Of a stretch of DNA of 55,775 bases, positions 41,671 to 50,459 are shown piece after piece. Each line of letters starts with the position of its first letter. Position 1 is the stretch's first letter. The position numbers and the translations under genes are program-made. Source of the DNA: Bacillota bacterium (GTDB lineage Bacteria; Bacillota; Clostridia; Peptostreptococcales; Anaerovoracaceae); assembly GCA_030530285.1 (NCBI GenBank), contig JAUMVD010000006.1:1-55775 (forward strand). The letters run 5' to 3'. The notes below the pieces were generated by a model that was given only the letters and a program-made list of their open reading frames with translations, was not told the DNA's origin and did no database searches.

Positions 41671-43419
41671 TTATTGAATGGCTTTGGTTTTGATCTCTTC
41701 GATCATCTGCTCCAGAAGTTCTTCCGGTTTCATCTCTGTCTGGTCTCCGGTCTTGCCGTTTCTGACAGTCAGGATTTCACCTTCCACTTCCTTTTCACCG
41801 ATGATGCACATGTATGGAACACGTTCATTTCTGGCTTCTCTGATCTTGTATCCGATCTTCTCGTTTCTGATGTCGCATTCCACGCGGATTCCCGCTTCTT
41901 CAAACTTGGCGGCAACCTGCTGCGCATAGTCCGTGAACTTCTCCGTTACGGTCATGAGCCTTACCTGCACTGGCGCCAGCCAAAGCGGGAATTTACCGGC
42001 AAAGTGCTCGATCAGGATTCCGATGAATCGCTCTACCGAACCGAAGGCCGCTCTGTGAATCATCAGCGGTGTATGCTTCTCGCCATCTGATCCGATATAG
42101 TGGATATCGAATCTCTGCGGCATCTGCAGGTCAAGCTGCAGCGTACCGCACTGCCATGTTCTGCCAAGAGAATCCTCCAGATGGAAGTCCAGCTTCGGGC
42201 CGTAGAACGCGCCGTCTCCCTCATTGATCACATAAGGAACGCCGAGGGTTTCGATGGCTTCCTGCAGAGCGTTTTCCGCTGAAGTCCACTCTTCCAGTGT
42301 TCCCATGTGGTCCTCCGGCATTGTGGAGAGCTCGATATGATATGGCAGATTAAACAGCTTATACAGGTCGTCGTAGAGCTGTATGATCTTGATGACTTCG
42401 TCCTTTGTCTGCTCCGGCATCATGAAGATATGGGCATCATCCTGTACGAACGTTCTGACTCTCATCAGACCGTGCAGGGCGCCGCTGAGCTCGTGTCTGT
42501 GCACCTGTCCCAGCTCCGCCATTCTGACCGGCAGCTCTCTGTATGACCAGATTTTTCTCTTATATGCCAGAATCGATCCAGGACAGTTCATCGGCTTGAT
42601 GGCGTAATCCTCATCATCGATCTTCGTGAAGTACATATTGTCCTTATAGTGATCCCAGTGACCTGACGTTCTCCAAAGCTGCTCATTGAGGATCAGAGGC
42701 GTTCTGATTTCGTCGTAGCCTCTCTTTCTGTGTTCTTCTTTCCAGAAGCCTTCCAGCTCGTTTCTGATGATCATGCCTTTTGGCAGGAAGAACGGGAAGC
42801 CCGGGCCTTCGTCATAAATGGCGAACAGATCCATTTCCTTGCCGATCTTTCTGTGGTCTCTCTTCTTGGCCTCTTCGATTTTCTTAAGGTATTCATCCAG
42901 CTCCGCCTGTGAAGGGAAGCAGGTTCCGTATATTCTCTGGAGCATCTTCTTGTTGGAATCACCTCTCCAGTAAGCGCCTGCCACACTCTGCAGCTTGACC
43001 GCTTTGATCTGGCCGGTGCTCTCCATGTGCGGACCCGCGCACAGGTCGGTGAAATCGCCCTGCCTGTAGAAGGAAATCGTCTCTCCTTCAGGAAGATCCT
43101 GGATCAGCTCAACCTTATATGGTTCCCCTGCGTCTTCCATGAACTTTATCGCTTCATCTCTAGGCAGCTCGAATCGTTCCAGCGGATAGTTGGCCTGGAT
43201 GATTTTCTTCATTTCCTTCTGGATCTTCAGAAGATCCTGATCGTTGAGGACATGCTCCATATCAAAGTCATAGTAAAAACCGTTCTCTATCGAAGGTCCG
43301 ATAGCCAGTTTCGCGTCAGGCCAAAGTTTTTTGACCGCCTGCGCCATGATATGAGACGTCGTGTGTCGGTAATTCGATCTTACCTGTTCATCTTCGAAAT
43401 TGATTTTTTCTTTTGCCAT
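41671..43419 (-). CDS. thrS: Threonyl-tRNA synthetase (no TGS domain)
   Basis: A 582-residue class II synthetase. Editing domain motifs are YRHTTSHIMAQAVKKLWPDA (His pair) and DLCAGPHMESTG. The catalytic core has the zinc ligands in MNCPGS and the HRHELSGALHGLMRVRTFVQ motif 2 region; motif 3 is RAAFGSVERFIGILIEHF, and the anticodon-binding domain is complete (VRLMTVTEKFTDYAQQV). The roughly 60-residue N-terminal TGS domain of Escherichia coli ThrRS is absent, as in several Clostridia. GAGGAG lies 8 nt before the ATG. It is last in the right operon, 26 nt after ddl, so no T-box leader precedes it here. Confidence 0.96.
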   Translation of the reverse strand: MAKEKINFEDEQVRSNYRHTTSHIMAQAVKKLWPDAKLAIGPSIENGFYYDFDMEHVLNDQDLLKIQKEMKKIIQANYPLERFELPRDEAIKFMEDAGEPYKVELIQDLPEGETISFYRQGDFTDLCAGPHMESTGQIKAVKLQSVAGAYWRGDSNKKMLQRIYGTCFPSQAELDEYLKKIEEAKKRDHRKIGKEMDLFAIYDEGPGFPFFLPKGMIIRNELEGFWKEEHRKRGYDEIRTPLILNEQLWRTSGHWDHYKDNMYFTKIDDEDYAIKPMNCPGSILAYKRKIWSYRELPVRMAELGQVHRHELSGALHGLMRVRTFVQDDAHIFMMPEQTKDEVIKIIQLYDDLYKLFNLPYHIELSTMPEDHMGTLEEWTSAENALQEAIETLGVPYVINEGDGAFYGPKLDFHLEDSLGRTWQCGTLQLDLQMPQRFDIHYIGSDGEKHTPLMIHRAAFGSVERFIGILIEHFAGKFPLWLAPVQVRLMTVTEKFTDYAQQVAAKFEEAGIRVECDIRNEKIGYKIREARNERVPYMCIIGEKEVEGEILTVRNGKTGDQTEMKPEELLEQMIEEIKTKAIQ

Positions 43420-43445
43420 TTCTTATACTCCTCTATATATACGAT

Positions 43446-44504
43446 TTATTCTTTCAAAGCCAGATCGACAAGTCTGTCTATCAGTTCACTATACGGTAAT
43501 CCCGATTCCTCCCACAGCTGCGGATACATGCTGATGGACGTGAAGCCCGGCAGCGTGTTAATCTCATTAAAGACCAGTATGCCGTCGTCATATCCTCCGC
43601 TCTCCCCCGCTTCGAGAAAGAAATCCACTCTGGCCAATCCCCTGCAGCCCATGGCTTCATATATGTTTACAGCGGTGTCACGAATTTCCTGCTGCATTTC
43701 TTCTGACAGATCCTTTACGATCGTTGTTTCCGATCCTACATCGTCATATTTAGCATTATAATCATAAAACTCGTTTGCCGCAAATATTTCTCCGATACAT
43801 TTCGCTGCAACGCCTCCCAGCACCGCGACTTCCAGCTCCCTGCCTTCGATCATTTCCTCTACGAGGGCTTTTGTATCTTCTGCAAAGGCCACGCTCAGGG
43901 CCTTTGAAATCTCCTCCTTTGATTTGACCTTGGTGATGCCCACCGATGATCCGGAGTTGGCCGGTTTGACGAACAGCGGATAGTCCCCGTAAAAGAACTT
44001 ATCGATCACTCCCGCCGCTTCATCTTCATCGCATCCCTTATGCGCTACGCAGCATTTCGCCTGCAGGCATGCTTCCGCCTGTTCGACCACTGCCTTTGTG
44101 ATGGCCTTATCCATGCAGGCAGCAGAAGATGTGGAGTCAGAACCTACAAACGGCAGTCCGGCGATCCTGAGAAAGCCCTGCATCCTGCCGTCTTCCCCGT
44201 TCTTGCCGTGAAGCACGGGAAAGACCACGTCAACATCGATGTCCTGAAATCCCTGTCCGGGCACGACGGTGATGGTCTTGTTGCTGCTGTGGTTTTCCCA
44301 CGCGCCGCTGGCGATTTCCTCCGCTGACGCTTCGGTCAGATACCACAAGCCTTCCTTGGTAATGCCCGCTTTGAGGACATCATATTTATCCGTATCAATA
44401 TGCGTAAGTACTGAAGCCGCTGATACTCTGGAGACTTCGTGCTCTGATGAAACGCCGCCAAAGAGTATCATTACTTTTTTCTTTTCATCTATGCCTTGTG
44501 CCAT
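43446..44504 (-). CDS. ddl: D-alanine-D-alanine ligase
   Basis: A peptidoglycan-precursor ATP-grasp ligase of about 352 residues that joins two D-Ala. Marks are ILFGGVSSEHEVSRVSAASV (N-terminal domain), LFVKPANSGSSVGITKVKS (ATP-binding lysine), EEMIEGRELEVAVLGG, GLARVDFFLEAGESGG and FNEINTLPGFTSISMYPQLW. I prefer the ATG at 44504 because AGAGG lies 7 nt upstream; an ATG at 44510 sits too close to that site. Ligases with D-lactate or D-Ser specificity cannot be excluded without modelling the second-substrate loop, but context is housekeeping. It follows the LCP gene by 15 nt or more and precedes thrS by 26 nt. Confidence 0.93.
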   Translation of the reverse strand: MAQGIDEKKKVMILFGGVSSEHEVSRVSAASVLTHIDTDKYDVLKAGITKEGLWYLTEASAEEIASGAWENHSSNKTITVVPGQGFQDIDVDVVFPVLHGKNGEDGRMQGFLRIAGLPFVGSDSTSSAACMDKAITKAVVEQAEACLQAKCCVAHKGCDEDEAAGVIDKFFYGDYPLFVKPANSGSSVGITKVKSKEEISKALSVAFAEDTKALVEEMIEGRELEVAVLGGVAAKCIGEIFAANEFYDYNAKYDDVGSETTIVKDLSEEMQQEIRDTAVNIYEAMGCRGLARVDFFLEAGESGGYDDGILVFNEINTLPGFTSISMYPQLWEESGLPYSELIDRLVDLALKE

Positions 44505-44525
44505 ATTCATGCCTCTTACTATTTA

Positions 44526-45860
44526 TCAATAAATTCCTGTCAGCGCTGAGATATTCGCGCTGATCTCCTGAACCGTATCCGTCGGTGTATATCCTCCCTG
44601 CCCAAAGAACTTTTCGTGCAGTTTGGAAACGTTATTGGTCAGGTTGATCGGCGGGCCGTACCAGGCGTACCCCGCTCCGCCGTATCCGGTCCAGCTTCCC
44701 ACGTCATATGGGAACCCTGTGGTGCTGTCCGTCATGTCGTAGGACTTGAACTTGAGCATCATCTTCAGAAGCTCTCCCGACTTGATATTGGTGCCGACTT
44801 CCGGTAGAACCTTTCGGGTGACGCGGAACATCTCCAGATATCCGGATTCTCTGAGCTTTTTGAACGTCTCGCTGAAGACGATTTTCATTCTCTCATTTCG
44901 CCTGTAGTCACCGGTGAGGGCGTCCTTTCTGATTCTGGAGTAGGTTACGGCCTGCACGCCGTTTAAGGTCTGCTTGCCGGACTCCTGGATCTTGTCATTC
45001 GGTCCGTCAACGTTTCTGGCGGTCTCATTGATGTACTTGTTCATCTCCTCGATTTCCGAATCCTGCACATCGATTTCGATGCCGCCTACCGAATCGATCA
45101 TATCCGCCACGGTCTTCCAGTTGATGACCACGACCTTGTCGATATTGAGATCGAGATTCTTATTCAATGTGTAAAGCGACTGCTGCGCTCCGCCATAGGA
45201 ATAGGCGTGGGTGATTTTATCCAGACCTTCATCTCCCACATCCAGCAGGGTATCTCTGTAGACAGAGAACATCTTGACCTCATCGGTTTCCTTATTGATG
45301 CTGGCGACGATGATCGCGTCGCTTCTGGCATTCTCCGTATCATCGACTCTGGCGTCTGTCCCCAGAACCGCTATATTCTCGTAATTATCCAGCTGTGTAG
45401 CGACTTCCGGATTGATGGCGATCTCGTCTTTATCCACATCTACATCCTGCATGCTGTTCAATGTGGCAAATACCAGCAAACCTCCGCCCAGTACGAAAAT
45501 ACCAAGCAAAAGCATCACCAGGAGCACACCCCTCGCGACTCTTTTGCCTTTGTTCTTTCTCTTCTTTTTTTTCTTTTTCGGTCTTTGCCTGTAGTCGTGT
45601 TCTTTCTCGTATCCGAACTCTTCTAAGGTATCGTCAAGTATGTGTCTTGCTCTATTGTGCGGCGCATCATGTCGTTCATTTTCGTGATGATGCTCACGCA
45701 TGGCCATGTACTGTTCCCGTTCTCTCTGCTGACGTTCCGCCTTGTCCTGGTAGATCCTTCGCATTTCGGATTCACCGTAAGTTCTTCTGTCGTCAGCTTG
45801 ATGATGATGTTTTTCTCTCAGAGCCAGATATTCCTGATACTGCCGTTCCCTTTCATCCAT
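44526..45860 (-). CDS. LytR-CpsA-Psr (LCP) family ligase 3, long charged cytoplasmic tail
   Basis: A 444-residue LCP enzyme of the classical type: one membrane span at about 110-133 (GVLLVMLLLGIFVLGGGLL) and the LCP domain behind it: IAVLGTDARVDDTENARSDA, FSVYRDTLLDVG, ITHAYSYGGAQQSLY, VNWKTVADMIDSVGGIEIDV and VTYSRIRKDALTGDYRRNER (the Arg pairs). The first 108 residues are very unusual, rich in Arg, His, Glu and Gln (QYQEYLALREKHHHQADDRR, QYMAMREHHHENERHD), ending in a Lys/Arg block, and should lie in the cytoplasm. It differs from the LCP pair at 37899/39487 and may serve another polymer or septal sites. AAGGAG lies upstream of the ATG. Confidence 0.92.
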   Translation of the reverse strand: MDERERQYQEYLALREKHHHQADDRRTYGESEMRRIYQDKAERQQREREQYMAMREHHHENERHDAPHNRARHILDDTLEEFGYEKEHDYRQRPKKKKKKRKNKGKRVARGVLLVMLLLGIFVLGGGLLVFATLNSMQDVDVDKDEIAINPEVATQLDNYENIAVLGTDARVDDTENARSDAIIVASINKETDEVKMFSVYRDTLLDVGDEGLDKITHAYSYGGAQQSLYTLNKNLDLNIDKVVVINWKTVADMIDSVGGIEIDVQDSEIEEMNKYINETARNVDGPNDKIQESGKQTLNGVQAVTYSRIRKDALTGDYRRNERMKIVFSETFKKLRESGYLEMFRVTRKVLPEVGTNIKSGELLKMMLKFKSYDMTDSTTGFPYDVGSWTGYGGAGYAWYGPPINLTNNVSKLHEKFFGQGGYTPTDTVQEISANISALTGIY

Positions 45861-45886
45861 AGATGTCTGCCGCTCCTTAGGATAAG

Positions 45887-47413
45887 TTATAATTTCTTAG
45901 TGTACGCCAGGAAAATATATCCCTTGCTGGTTTTCCCCCATCCGTTTTTCTTGGAGGTTATGGTTACAACCTTGCCTTTGCTGTATGTCCCCAGTACCTT
46001 GTAATTCGTTCCCGGGCCCTTCCTGTAATTCAGGTCTGTTGTGACCTTGACTTTGTACGATGATGAAGACGTGATCTTCGTCAGGCGCTTCGTCTTGACG
46101 AAATATCCGTTCTTCAGCTTGGACCAGTCGCCGGATTTGCCCACGACATTGACGGTCTTGCCCTTTCTGAAGGTGCCTTTTTTCGTGTAATTCGTTCCCG
46201 GACCTGTTCTGTAATTGAGTTTGCACTTGGTCTTTGCCTTGTACGGGGTAACGGGTTTCACGGTAAAGTCCGTCGGTTTGGTGGTCGGCGCGGTGGTTTC
46301 CTGACTGCTTTCATCGCCTGAGGTTGCCTCTGTCTCAGGCGTGGTGGATGATCCGCCCTGACCGTTCTCGAAGATATAGTTGATGTCGATGCTTCCGCTG
46401 AGTCCGTTGACCTTGCCGCTGGAGCTGTACTGCCACATCCAGTATTCACCCGGATACGTGGTGGCGGAACCGTTGGTGGTGTAATTCGCCAGCCAGATCC
46501 TGTAGGTTTTCTGAAGGGTGTTGTAGTCCAGATAGTTTTTGAGTGTCGTATAATTGGCGTAAAGCATCGGCGTATATCCCGCCGCCTTTACCTTATCGCA
46601 AAACGCCTTGCAGATCTTCGTCGATGTGCCGTCGCTGGCCAGCTTCTTCAGCTTGCTCATGTTGAGTCTGCCTGCAGAGTTGGTCTCGTAATCGAATACG
46701 ACCGGCAGGCTGACCTTGCTCTTCTTGTCCTTCAGAATATCGATGACGTAAGCCGCTTCTTTTTCTGCCTCGCTTACCGTTGTGGCCTGCGAGAAGTGGT
46801 ATACGCCGATCTTCATCCCGGCATCATACGCCCTCTGGATGTTGGTGGCGAACTTGCTGTCTTTATTCAGCGTAAAGCTGCTGAGGCTGGTATAGCTGGT
46901 CCTGATGATCACGTGGGTGACACCGGCATTCTTTACCTTTTTCCAGTCAGCGGCGCTGATATCGTTCTGCCACCAGGATATGTCTATGGCGTGATATCTC
47001 TTGTATTTTTTGTACTTGCTCGGGATCTCGGCTTTGCCCAGACCGGAAACGCCGCAGCCGACACACATCATGTCATCGCTCATCTTGGTGAGCGTTTTAT
47101 CATTGATGCCTTCCGCGTTCTTATCCATTTCCTGAATGAACTTATCCACTTCGTCGGGTTCTACTTTTTTCTCGCTGAGATCGCCGTCCTTATCGACCTT
47201 GTAGTATCGATATAATTCGGGGTCATCTGCCAGAGCCTTCGTGTCTTCGTCCTTTTTCAGTTTTTCGACGTTCTTGCCCTCGAAATCCTCGTATGTCATG
47301 TCATCGGACGCCGCGTACGCGGCTGATGTGACTCCGCCGGCAAAGGTCATTGAGAAACCGATCACCCCGGTGAGAACCATTACGGCAAGAGCTTTTACTG
47401 TTTTCTTCTTCAT
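45887..47413 (-). CDS. Secreted GH25 lysozyme with two SH3 domains
   Basis: A 508-residue wall hydrolase cutting the MurNAc-GlcNAc bond. Signal peptide ends at about AAYAASDD. A charged N-terminal region (about 40-130) is followed by the GH25 domain (about 138-340): YHAIDISWWQNDISAADWKK (first Asp), VIIRTSYTS, VYHFSQATTVSEAEKEAAYV, LPVVFDYETNSAG (the DxE catalytic pair) and GEYWMWQYSSSGKVNGLSGS. After a Thr-rich linker (about 350-385) come two bacterial SH3 domains (LNYRTGPGTNYTKKGTFRKG; LNYRKGPGTNYKVLGTYSKG). The gene overlaps the upstream GH25 gene by 4 nt (ATGA) and has GAGGGGG 7 nt before the ATG. With its paralogue it forms a tandem pair beside an LCP gene. Confidence 0.93.
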   Translation of the reverse strand: MKKKTVKALAVMVLTGVIGFSMTFAGGVTSAAYAASDDMTYEDFEGKNVEKLKKDEDTKALADDPELYRYYKVDKDGDLSEKKVEPDEVDKFIQEMDKNAEGINDKTLTKMSDDMMCVGCGVSGLGKAEIPSKYKKYKRYHAIDISWWQNDISAADWKKVKNAGVTHVIIRTSYTSLSSFTLNKDSKFATNIQRAYDAGMKIGVYHFSQATTVSEAEKEAAYVIDILKDKKSKVSLPVVFDYETNSAGRLNMSKLKKLASDGTSTKICKAFCDKVKAAGYTPMLYANYTTLKNYLDYNTLQKTYRIWLANYTTNGSATTYPGEYWMWQYSSSGKVNGLSGSIDINYIFENGQGGSSTTPETEATSGDESSQETTAPTTKPTDFTVKPVTPYKAKTKCKLNYRTGPGTNYTKKGTFRKGKTVNVVGKSGDWSKLKNGYFVKTKRLTKITSSSSYKVKVTTDLNYRKGPGTNYKVLGTYSKGKVVTITSKKNGWGKTSKGYIFLAYTKKL

Positions 47414-49086
47414 GTCAGATCCCCCTCTTCAACAATCATCGGGTACGTCACTGTCGTCTTCAGGTATCTGGTCTTGACCCAATACCCGTTCTTCATCTGG
47501 CTCCATGAACCGGACTGCTTGATGATGCGTACGGTTGTACCTTTCTTGAATGTTCCCTTTATCGCGTATTTCTTACCAGGGCCCTTTCTGTATTTGATCT
47601 TATGGGTCGTCTTGGCCTTGAACAGGTATGCGCGGCCCTGACTGTCAAACGTATATGATCCGTCTCCAATGATTACCGTGGTACCCTTGAACATGGCGCC
47701 GCCGTCATTGAATCCGTAGGTGTAGCCATCCAGTTCCTGTATCCCTGTGAGGGCGGCTCCCGTCTCATCCACATAGTATGTGGCGCCGCAAAGCGTTACC
47801 CACGATGAAGTGATGATGTCACCGCCAAAGGTCTTGATGTAGGTCTTGTAGACCGTTTCGCCGTTTTCGTTCGGCTCTTCCTCAGTCACCTTTTCCCAAG
47901 GATCTTCTTCACTTGCGAGGCTGTCCTTGCGGATCCAGTTGCCGTATTCAGCCGTGTCGCTGTAAACCTGATAGTAATTGCCCACCATGCCGATGATATC
48001 GACTCTCTCGCCAAACAGGTAAGTGGCGGATGGTTTATACACCTTTCCCGGACCGGTTCTGGCAACGACGGACTCTTCTCCGATATAGCCTTCACTGATA
48101 TCCGGCGTTTCTATCTCCAAACTGTCAGGTACTACGACGCCCTGCATGAATTCTGACATGGTCTTATGGCTGACCACCTGCAGGTTCGTATCCACTCTGC
48201 CGCTGATGCCGGAGACGCTTCCCCTGCTGCCGCACTGCCAGATGCTGTATCTGTTGCCATAGCCGTAATTGTTATAGTTTTTATCCGATGACGGCCACTG
48301 AGCCAGCCAAAGATCGTATCCCTGATTTCTCAGTTTGCTGCCGTCGATGTAGCTGTTGAACCAGCTGAGATTCGCGTAAACACCGGCCCTGTATCCTGCG
48401 GATGTGACCTTCGAACAGAATATCTTGGCGTAGTTTGTGATCTTGCTCCTGCCCTTTTTCCTGACGGAGTTGTCCTCCAGATCGTAATAGACCGGATACG
48501 AGAGATCGTGCCCTTTGATGATGCTTATGGCATTGTTGGCTTCAGCCTTTGCATAGGAATCCGATGTGGCGTAGGAATACAGATATACGCCGTATGGAAT
48601 ATCGTATTTCTCGCAGGCGTCAGCATTTCTCTCGAATTTGCTGTCACGGTTTTTGCCGTAGCCGCATCTGATGATCACGAAATCCAGTTTGCCGCTATCC
48701 ACGACTTTCTTGACCTTGGCCCAGTTGATATTGTACTGCCAATAGCTGACATCGATACCCTTCAGGTATCCGCCGCTGCACTTGATGCCGGCAAAGGACC
48801 AGGACTTGTTGTTATTCGTCCCGTAATCCGGATCTCCCGGCTTTGCCGAGACGGACACATCGCCGTCAACGCTGCTTCCCATCTGCGCGTTCACATCCTG
48901 ATCTTCATCAATGATCGCTCCGTCATCGTATCTCCAGCTTTCGGCGCTGTCTTCCGAGCCCTGCACGCCTTTGAGCGGCTCGATTTCAAGCCCCGTCGCA
49001 AAAGCAGGCGAAACCCAGGCTGTACCTGCCGCCAGCATCACGGCCAGCATCATCGCTGTTAACTTGTTTCCCATCTTAAATCTCAT
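47410..49086 (-). CDS. Secreted GH25 lysozyme with SH3 and choline-binding-like repeats
   Basis: A 558-residue lysozyme. Signal peptide ends at about SPAFATG. The GH25 domain (about 110-310) has LKGIDVSYWQYNINWAKVKK, FVIIRCGYGKNRDSKFERNA, YPVYYDLEDNSVRKKGRSKI (DxE) and YSIWQCGSRGSVSGISG. An SH3-like segment follows (VVARTGPGKVYKPSATYLFG), then about two repeats of the CW/choline-binding kind (ATYYVDETGAALTGIQELDG, YGFNDGGAMFKG) and a final SH3 (YRKGPGKKYAIKGTFKKGTT). ATG 49086 has GGAGG 9 nt upstream, inside the GNAT gene, which ends at 49076. The CW-like repeats bear on the LicD genes in this window. Confidence 0.93.
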   Translation of the reverse strand: MRFKMGNKLTAMMLAVMLAAGTAWVSPAFATGLEIEPLKGVQGSEDSAESWRYDDGAIIDEDQDVNAQMGSSVDGDVSVSAKPGDPDYGTNNNKSWSFAGIKCSGGYLKGIDVSYWQYNINWAKVKKVVDSGKLDFVIIRCGYGKNRDSKFERNADACEKYDIPYGVYLYSYATSDSYAKAEANNAISIIKGHDLSYPVYYDLEDNSVRKKGRSKITNYAKIFCSKVTSAGYRAGVYANLSWFNSYIDGSKLRNQGYDLWLAQWPSSDKNYNNYGYGNRYSIWQCGSRGSVSGISGRVDTNLQVVSHKTMSEFMQGVVVPDSLEIETPDISEGYIGEESVVARTGPGKVYKPSATYLFGERVDIIGMVGNYYQVYSDTAEYGNWIRKDSLASEEDPWEKVTEEEPNENGETVYKTYIKTFGGDIITSSWVTLCGATYYVDETGAALTGIQELDGYTYGFNDGGAMFKGTTVIIGDGSYTFDSQGRAYLFKAKTTHKIKYRKGPGKKYAIKGTFKKGTTVRIIKQSGSWSQMKNGYWVKTRYLKTTVTYPMIVEEGDLT

Positions 49087-49534
49087 ATACCATTACCTCC
49101 GGATGACAACTGATTCCATACTGCGGGCACGTGAAGCATTCAAAGAAATTCGGGGCCTCATCACGCCCTATGGTCCTGAACCCGTTCTTCCTGAAAAAGC
49201 CGGGCGCTCTGGCGACGAGATAAAGCTCATCCCCGCCAAGCCGCCTGGTCTCCTCAAGACCCAATTGCAAAAGCTCCGTTCCCAGATCTTTTCCCCGCAG
49301 ACTGCTGTCTACGGCGATGCCGTCGCATATAAATCTGCCTTCCCGCCTGGCCAGCACGAATCCCCCGAGGATCCTGCCGTCAGGATCATTGCTGTCGGTG
49401 AGCTTCCAGCACTTCACCAGATCTGTCGGCACTTCTTCTGCGTCTTCTTCTGTAAACTCCAGCTCGTTTTCGATAAAAAACGGTACCAGAGACGTATAAT
49501 CTTCTGTTTCTGAAATCAAATAATCAATCATCAT
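49076..49534 (-). CDS. GNAT-family N-acetyltransferase
   Basis: A protein of about 152 residues with the GNAT fold: GGFVLARREGRFICDGIAVD (beta 4) and the acetyl-CoA loop SSLRGKDLGTELLQLGLEE (R-x-x-G-x-G/L type), ending with APGFFRKNGFRTIG. The start is taken at ATG 49534, which lies 11 nt before the end of the lipid kinase gene; a further in-frame ATG follows at 49531, and one at 49558 would overlap more. A GGAAAC lies about 8 nt upstream. The substrate is unknown; GNATs in such mixed operons act on small amines or ribosomal proteins. The gene overlaps the GH25 start by 11 nt. Confidence 0.8.
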   Translation of the reverse strand: MMIDYLISETEDYTSLVPFFIENELEFTEEDAEEVPTDLVKCWKLTDSNDPDGRILGGFVLARREGRFICDGIAVDSSLRGKDLGTELLQLGLEETRRLGGDELYLVARAPGFFRKNGFRTIGRDEAPNFFECFTCPQYGISCHPEVMVYEI

Positions 49535-50444
49535 AATGCCATGTTTCCGCTGAAACAAATACCCTGAGTCTTCCGTTTAGTACGCTGAAATCGAGAGGAA
49601 GCTTTTCTCCCTTTTCTCCGTCGAAATCGGTGGGAATATCTTCTATCGATTCGACTCTCAGCGTCTCAGTCTGAAAATATAATACGTTTTTATTCTTTGG
49701 ATGCGTTCCGCTGATGACTTCGAACAGCAAAGGCCCGAATTCAACGATCGGCATCTTCTTAAATGCCACCACATCCAGTTTGCCGTCGCTCATGGACGAC
49801 TTCGGCGACAGTTTCCTGAAGCCGCCGGCTGATTCGCCGTTCATGATGGTCATGAAATATATTTCTTCTTCGATGACCTCCGTCTGCGTGGTCATCTTGA
49901 TCGGTATCGCGTGCACCTGCGGCAGCTCACTGGCTGCCTTCAGATAATACGCCAAAGGCCCCAGCGCGTTTTTGAGCGTCGGATCGGTCTTCTGGCTGAC
50001 GTCCACCATGTTTCCCATGGCGCAGACGTTGACGAAGCACCGGCCGTTGACAAATCCCAGATCAGCTTTGGTGGTTTTGTCTCCAAGAGCCACATCCAAA
50101 GCTTCTTCAAGGTCATTTTTGAGTTCAAAGTAAAATGCGAAGTCGTTGGCGGTTCCCGATGGCAGTATGCCGATGGGGATATCTATGTCGTTCTTTACCA
50201 TAGCGTCGATGCAGCGGTTCAGTGTGCCATCCCCGCCTGCCACGATCAGTCTGTCAAACTCACTGGGATCAAGACGTTCCATCACTTCATGGATGGTAAA
50301 ATCGTCGGCAGCCCTCATGGGCATGACCACATATCCCGCAGCCTGACATCTCTCTATGATATGATCCAGATTTTCTTTGAACACACCGCTTCCGGAAAAC
50401 GGGTTGTAATATAGGAATATCCTTCCCTTAAACTTCTTTGGCAT
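49524..50444 (-). CDS. Lipid kinase, diacylglycerol kinase family (DgkB/YegS-like)
   Basis: A 306-residue cytoplasmic kinase. The nucleotide loop is VAGGDGTLNRCIDAMV (about residue 70), with IPIGILPSGTANDFAFYF after it (GxSGN equivalent: PSGTANDF), and NGESAGGFRKLSPKSSMSDG as the substrate-side loop. Such enzymes phosphorylate diacylglycerol left over from lipoteichoic acid synthesis, recycling it to phosphatidic acid, or make related lipids. The link to the wall genes here fits. GGAGG lies 6 nt before the ATG, 15 nt after the folC stop. Sphingolipid- or ceramide-type substrates cannot be excluded by eye. Confidence 0.88.
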   Translation of the reverse strand: MPKKFKGRIFLYYNPFSGSGVFKENLDHIIERCQAAGYVVMPMRAADDFTIHEVMERLDPSEFDRLIVAGGDGTLNRCIDAMVKNDIDIPIGILPSGTANDFAFYFELKNDLEEALDVALGDKTTKADLGFVNGRCFVNVCAMGNMVDVSQKTDPTLKNALGPLAYYLKAASELPQVHAIPIKMTTQTEVIEEEIYFMTIMNGESAGGFRKLSPKSSMSDGKLDVVAFKKMPIVEFGPLLFEVISGTHPKNKNVLYFQTETLRVESIEDIPTDFDGEKGEKLPLDFSVLNGRLRVFVSAETWHYDD

Positions 50445-50459
50445 CAGTCACCTCCGTGA

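Noticed and set aside
41549..43419. T-box riboswitch for thrS or valS
   Set aside because: thrS follows ddl by 26 nt, valS follows larC1 by 26 nt and the operon leader is about 24 nt, so no T-box can fit.
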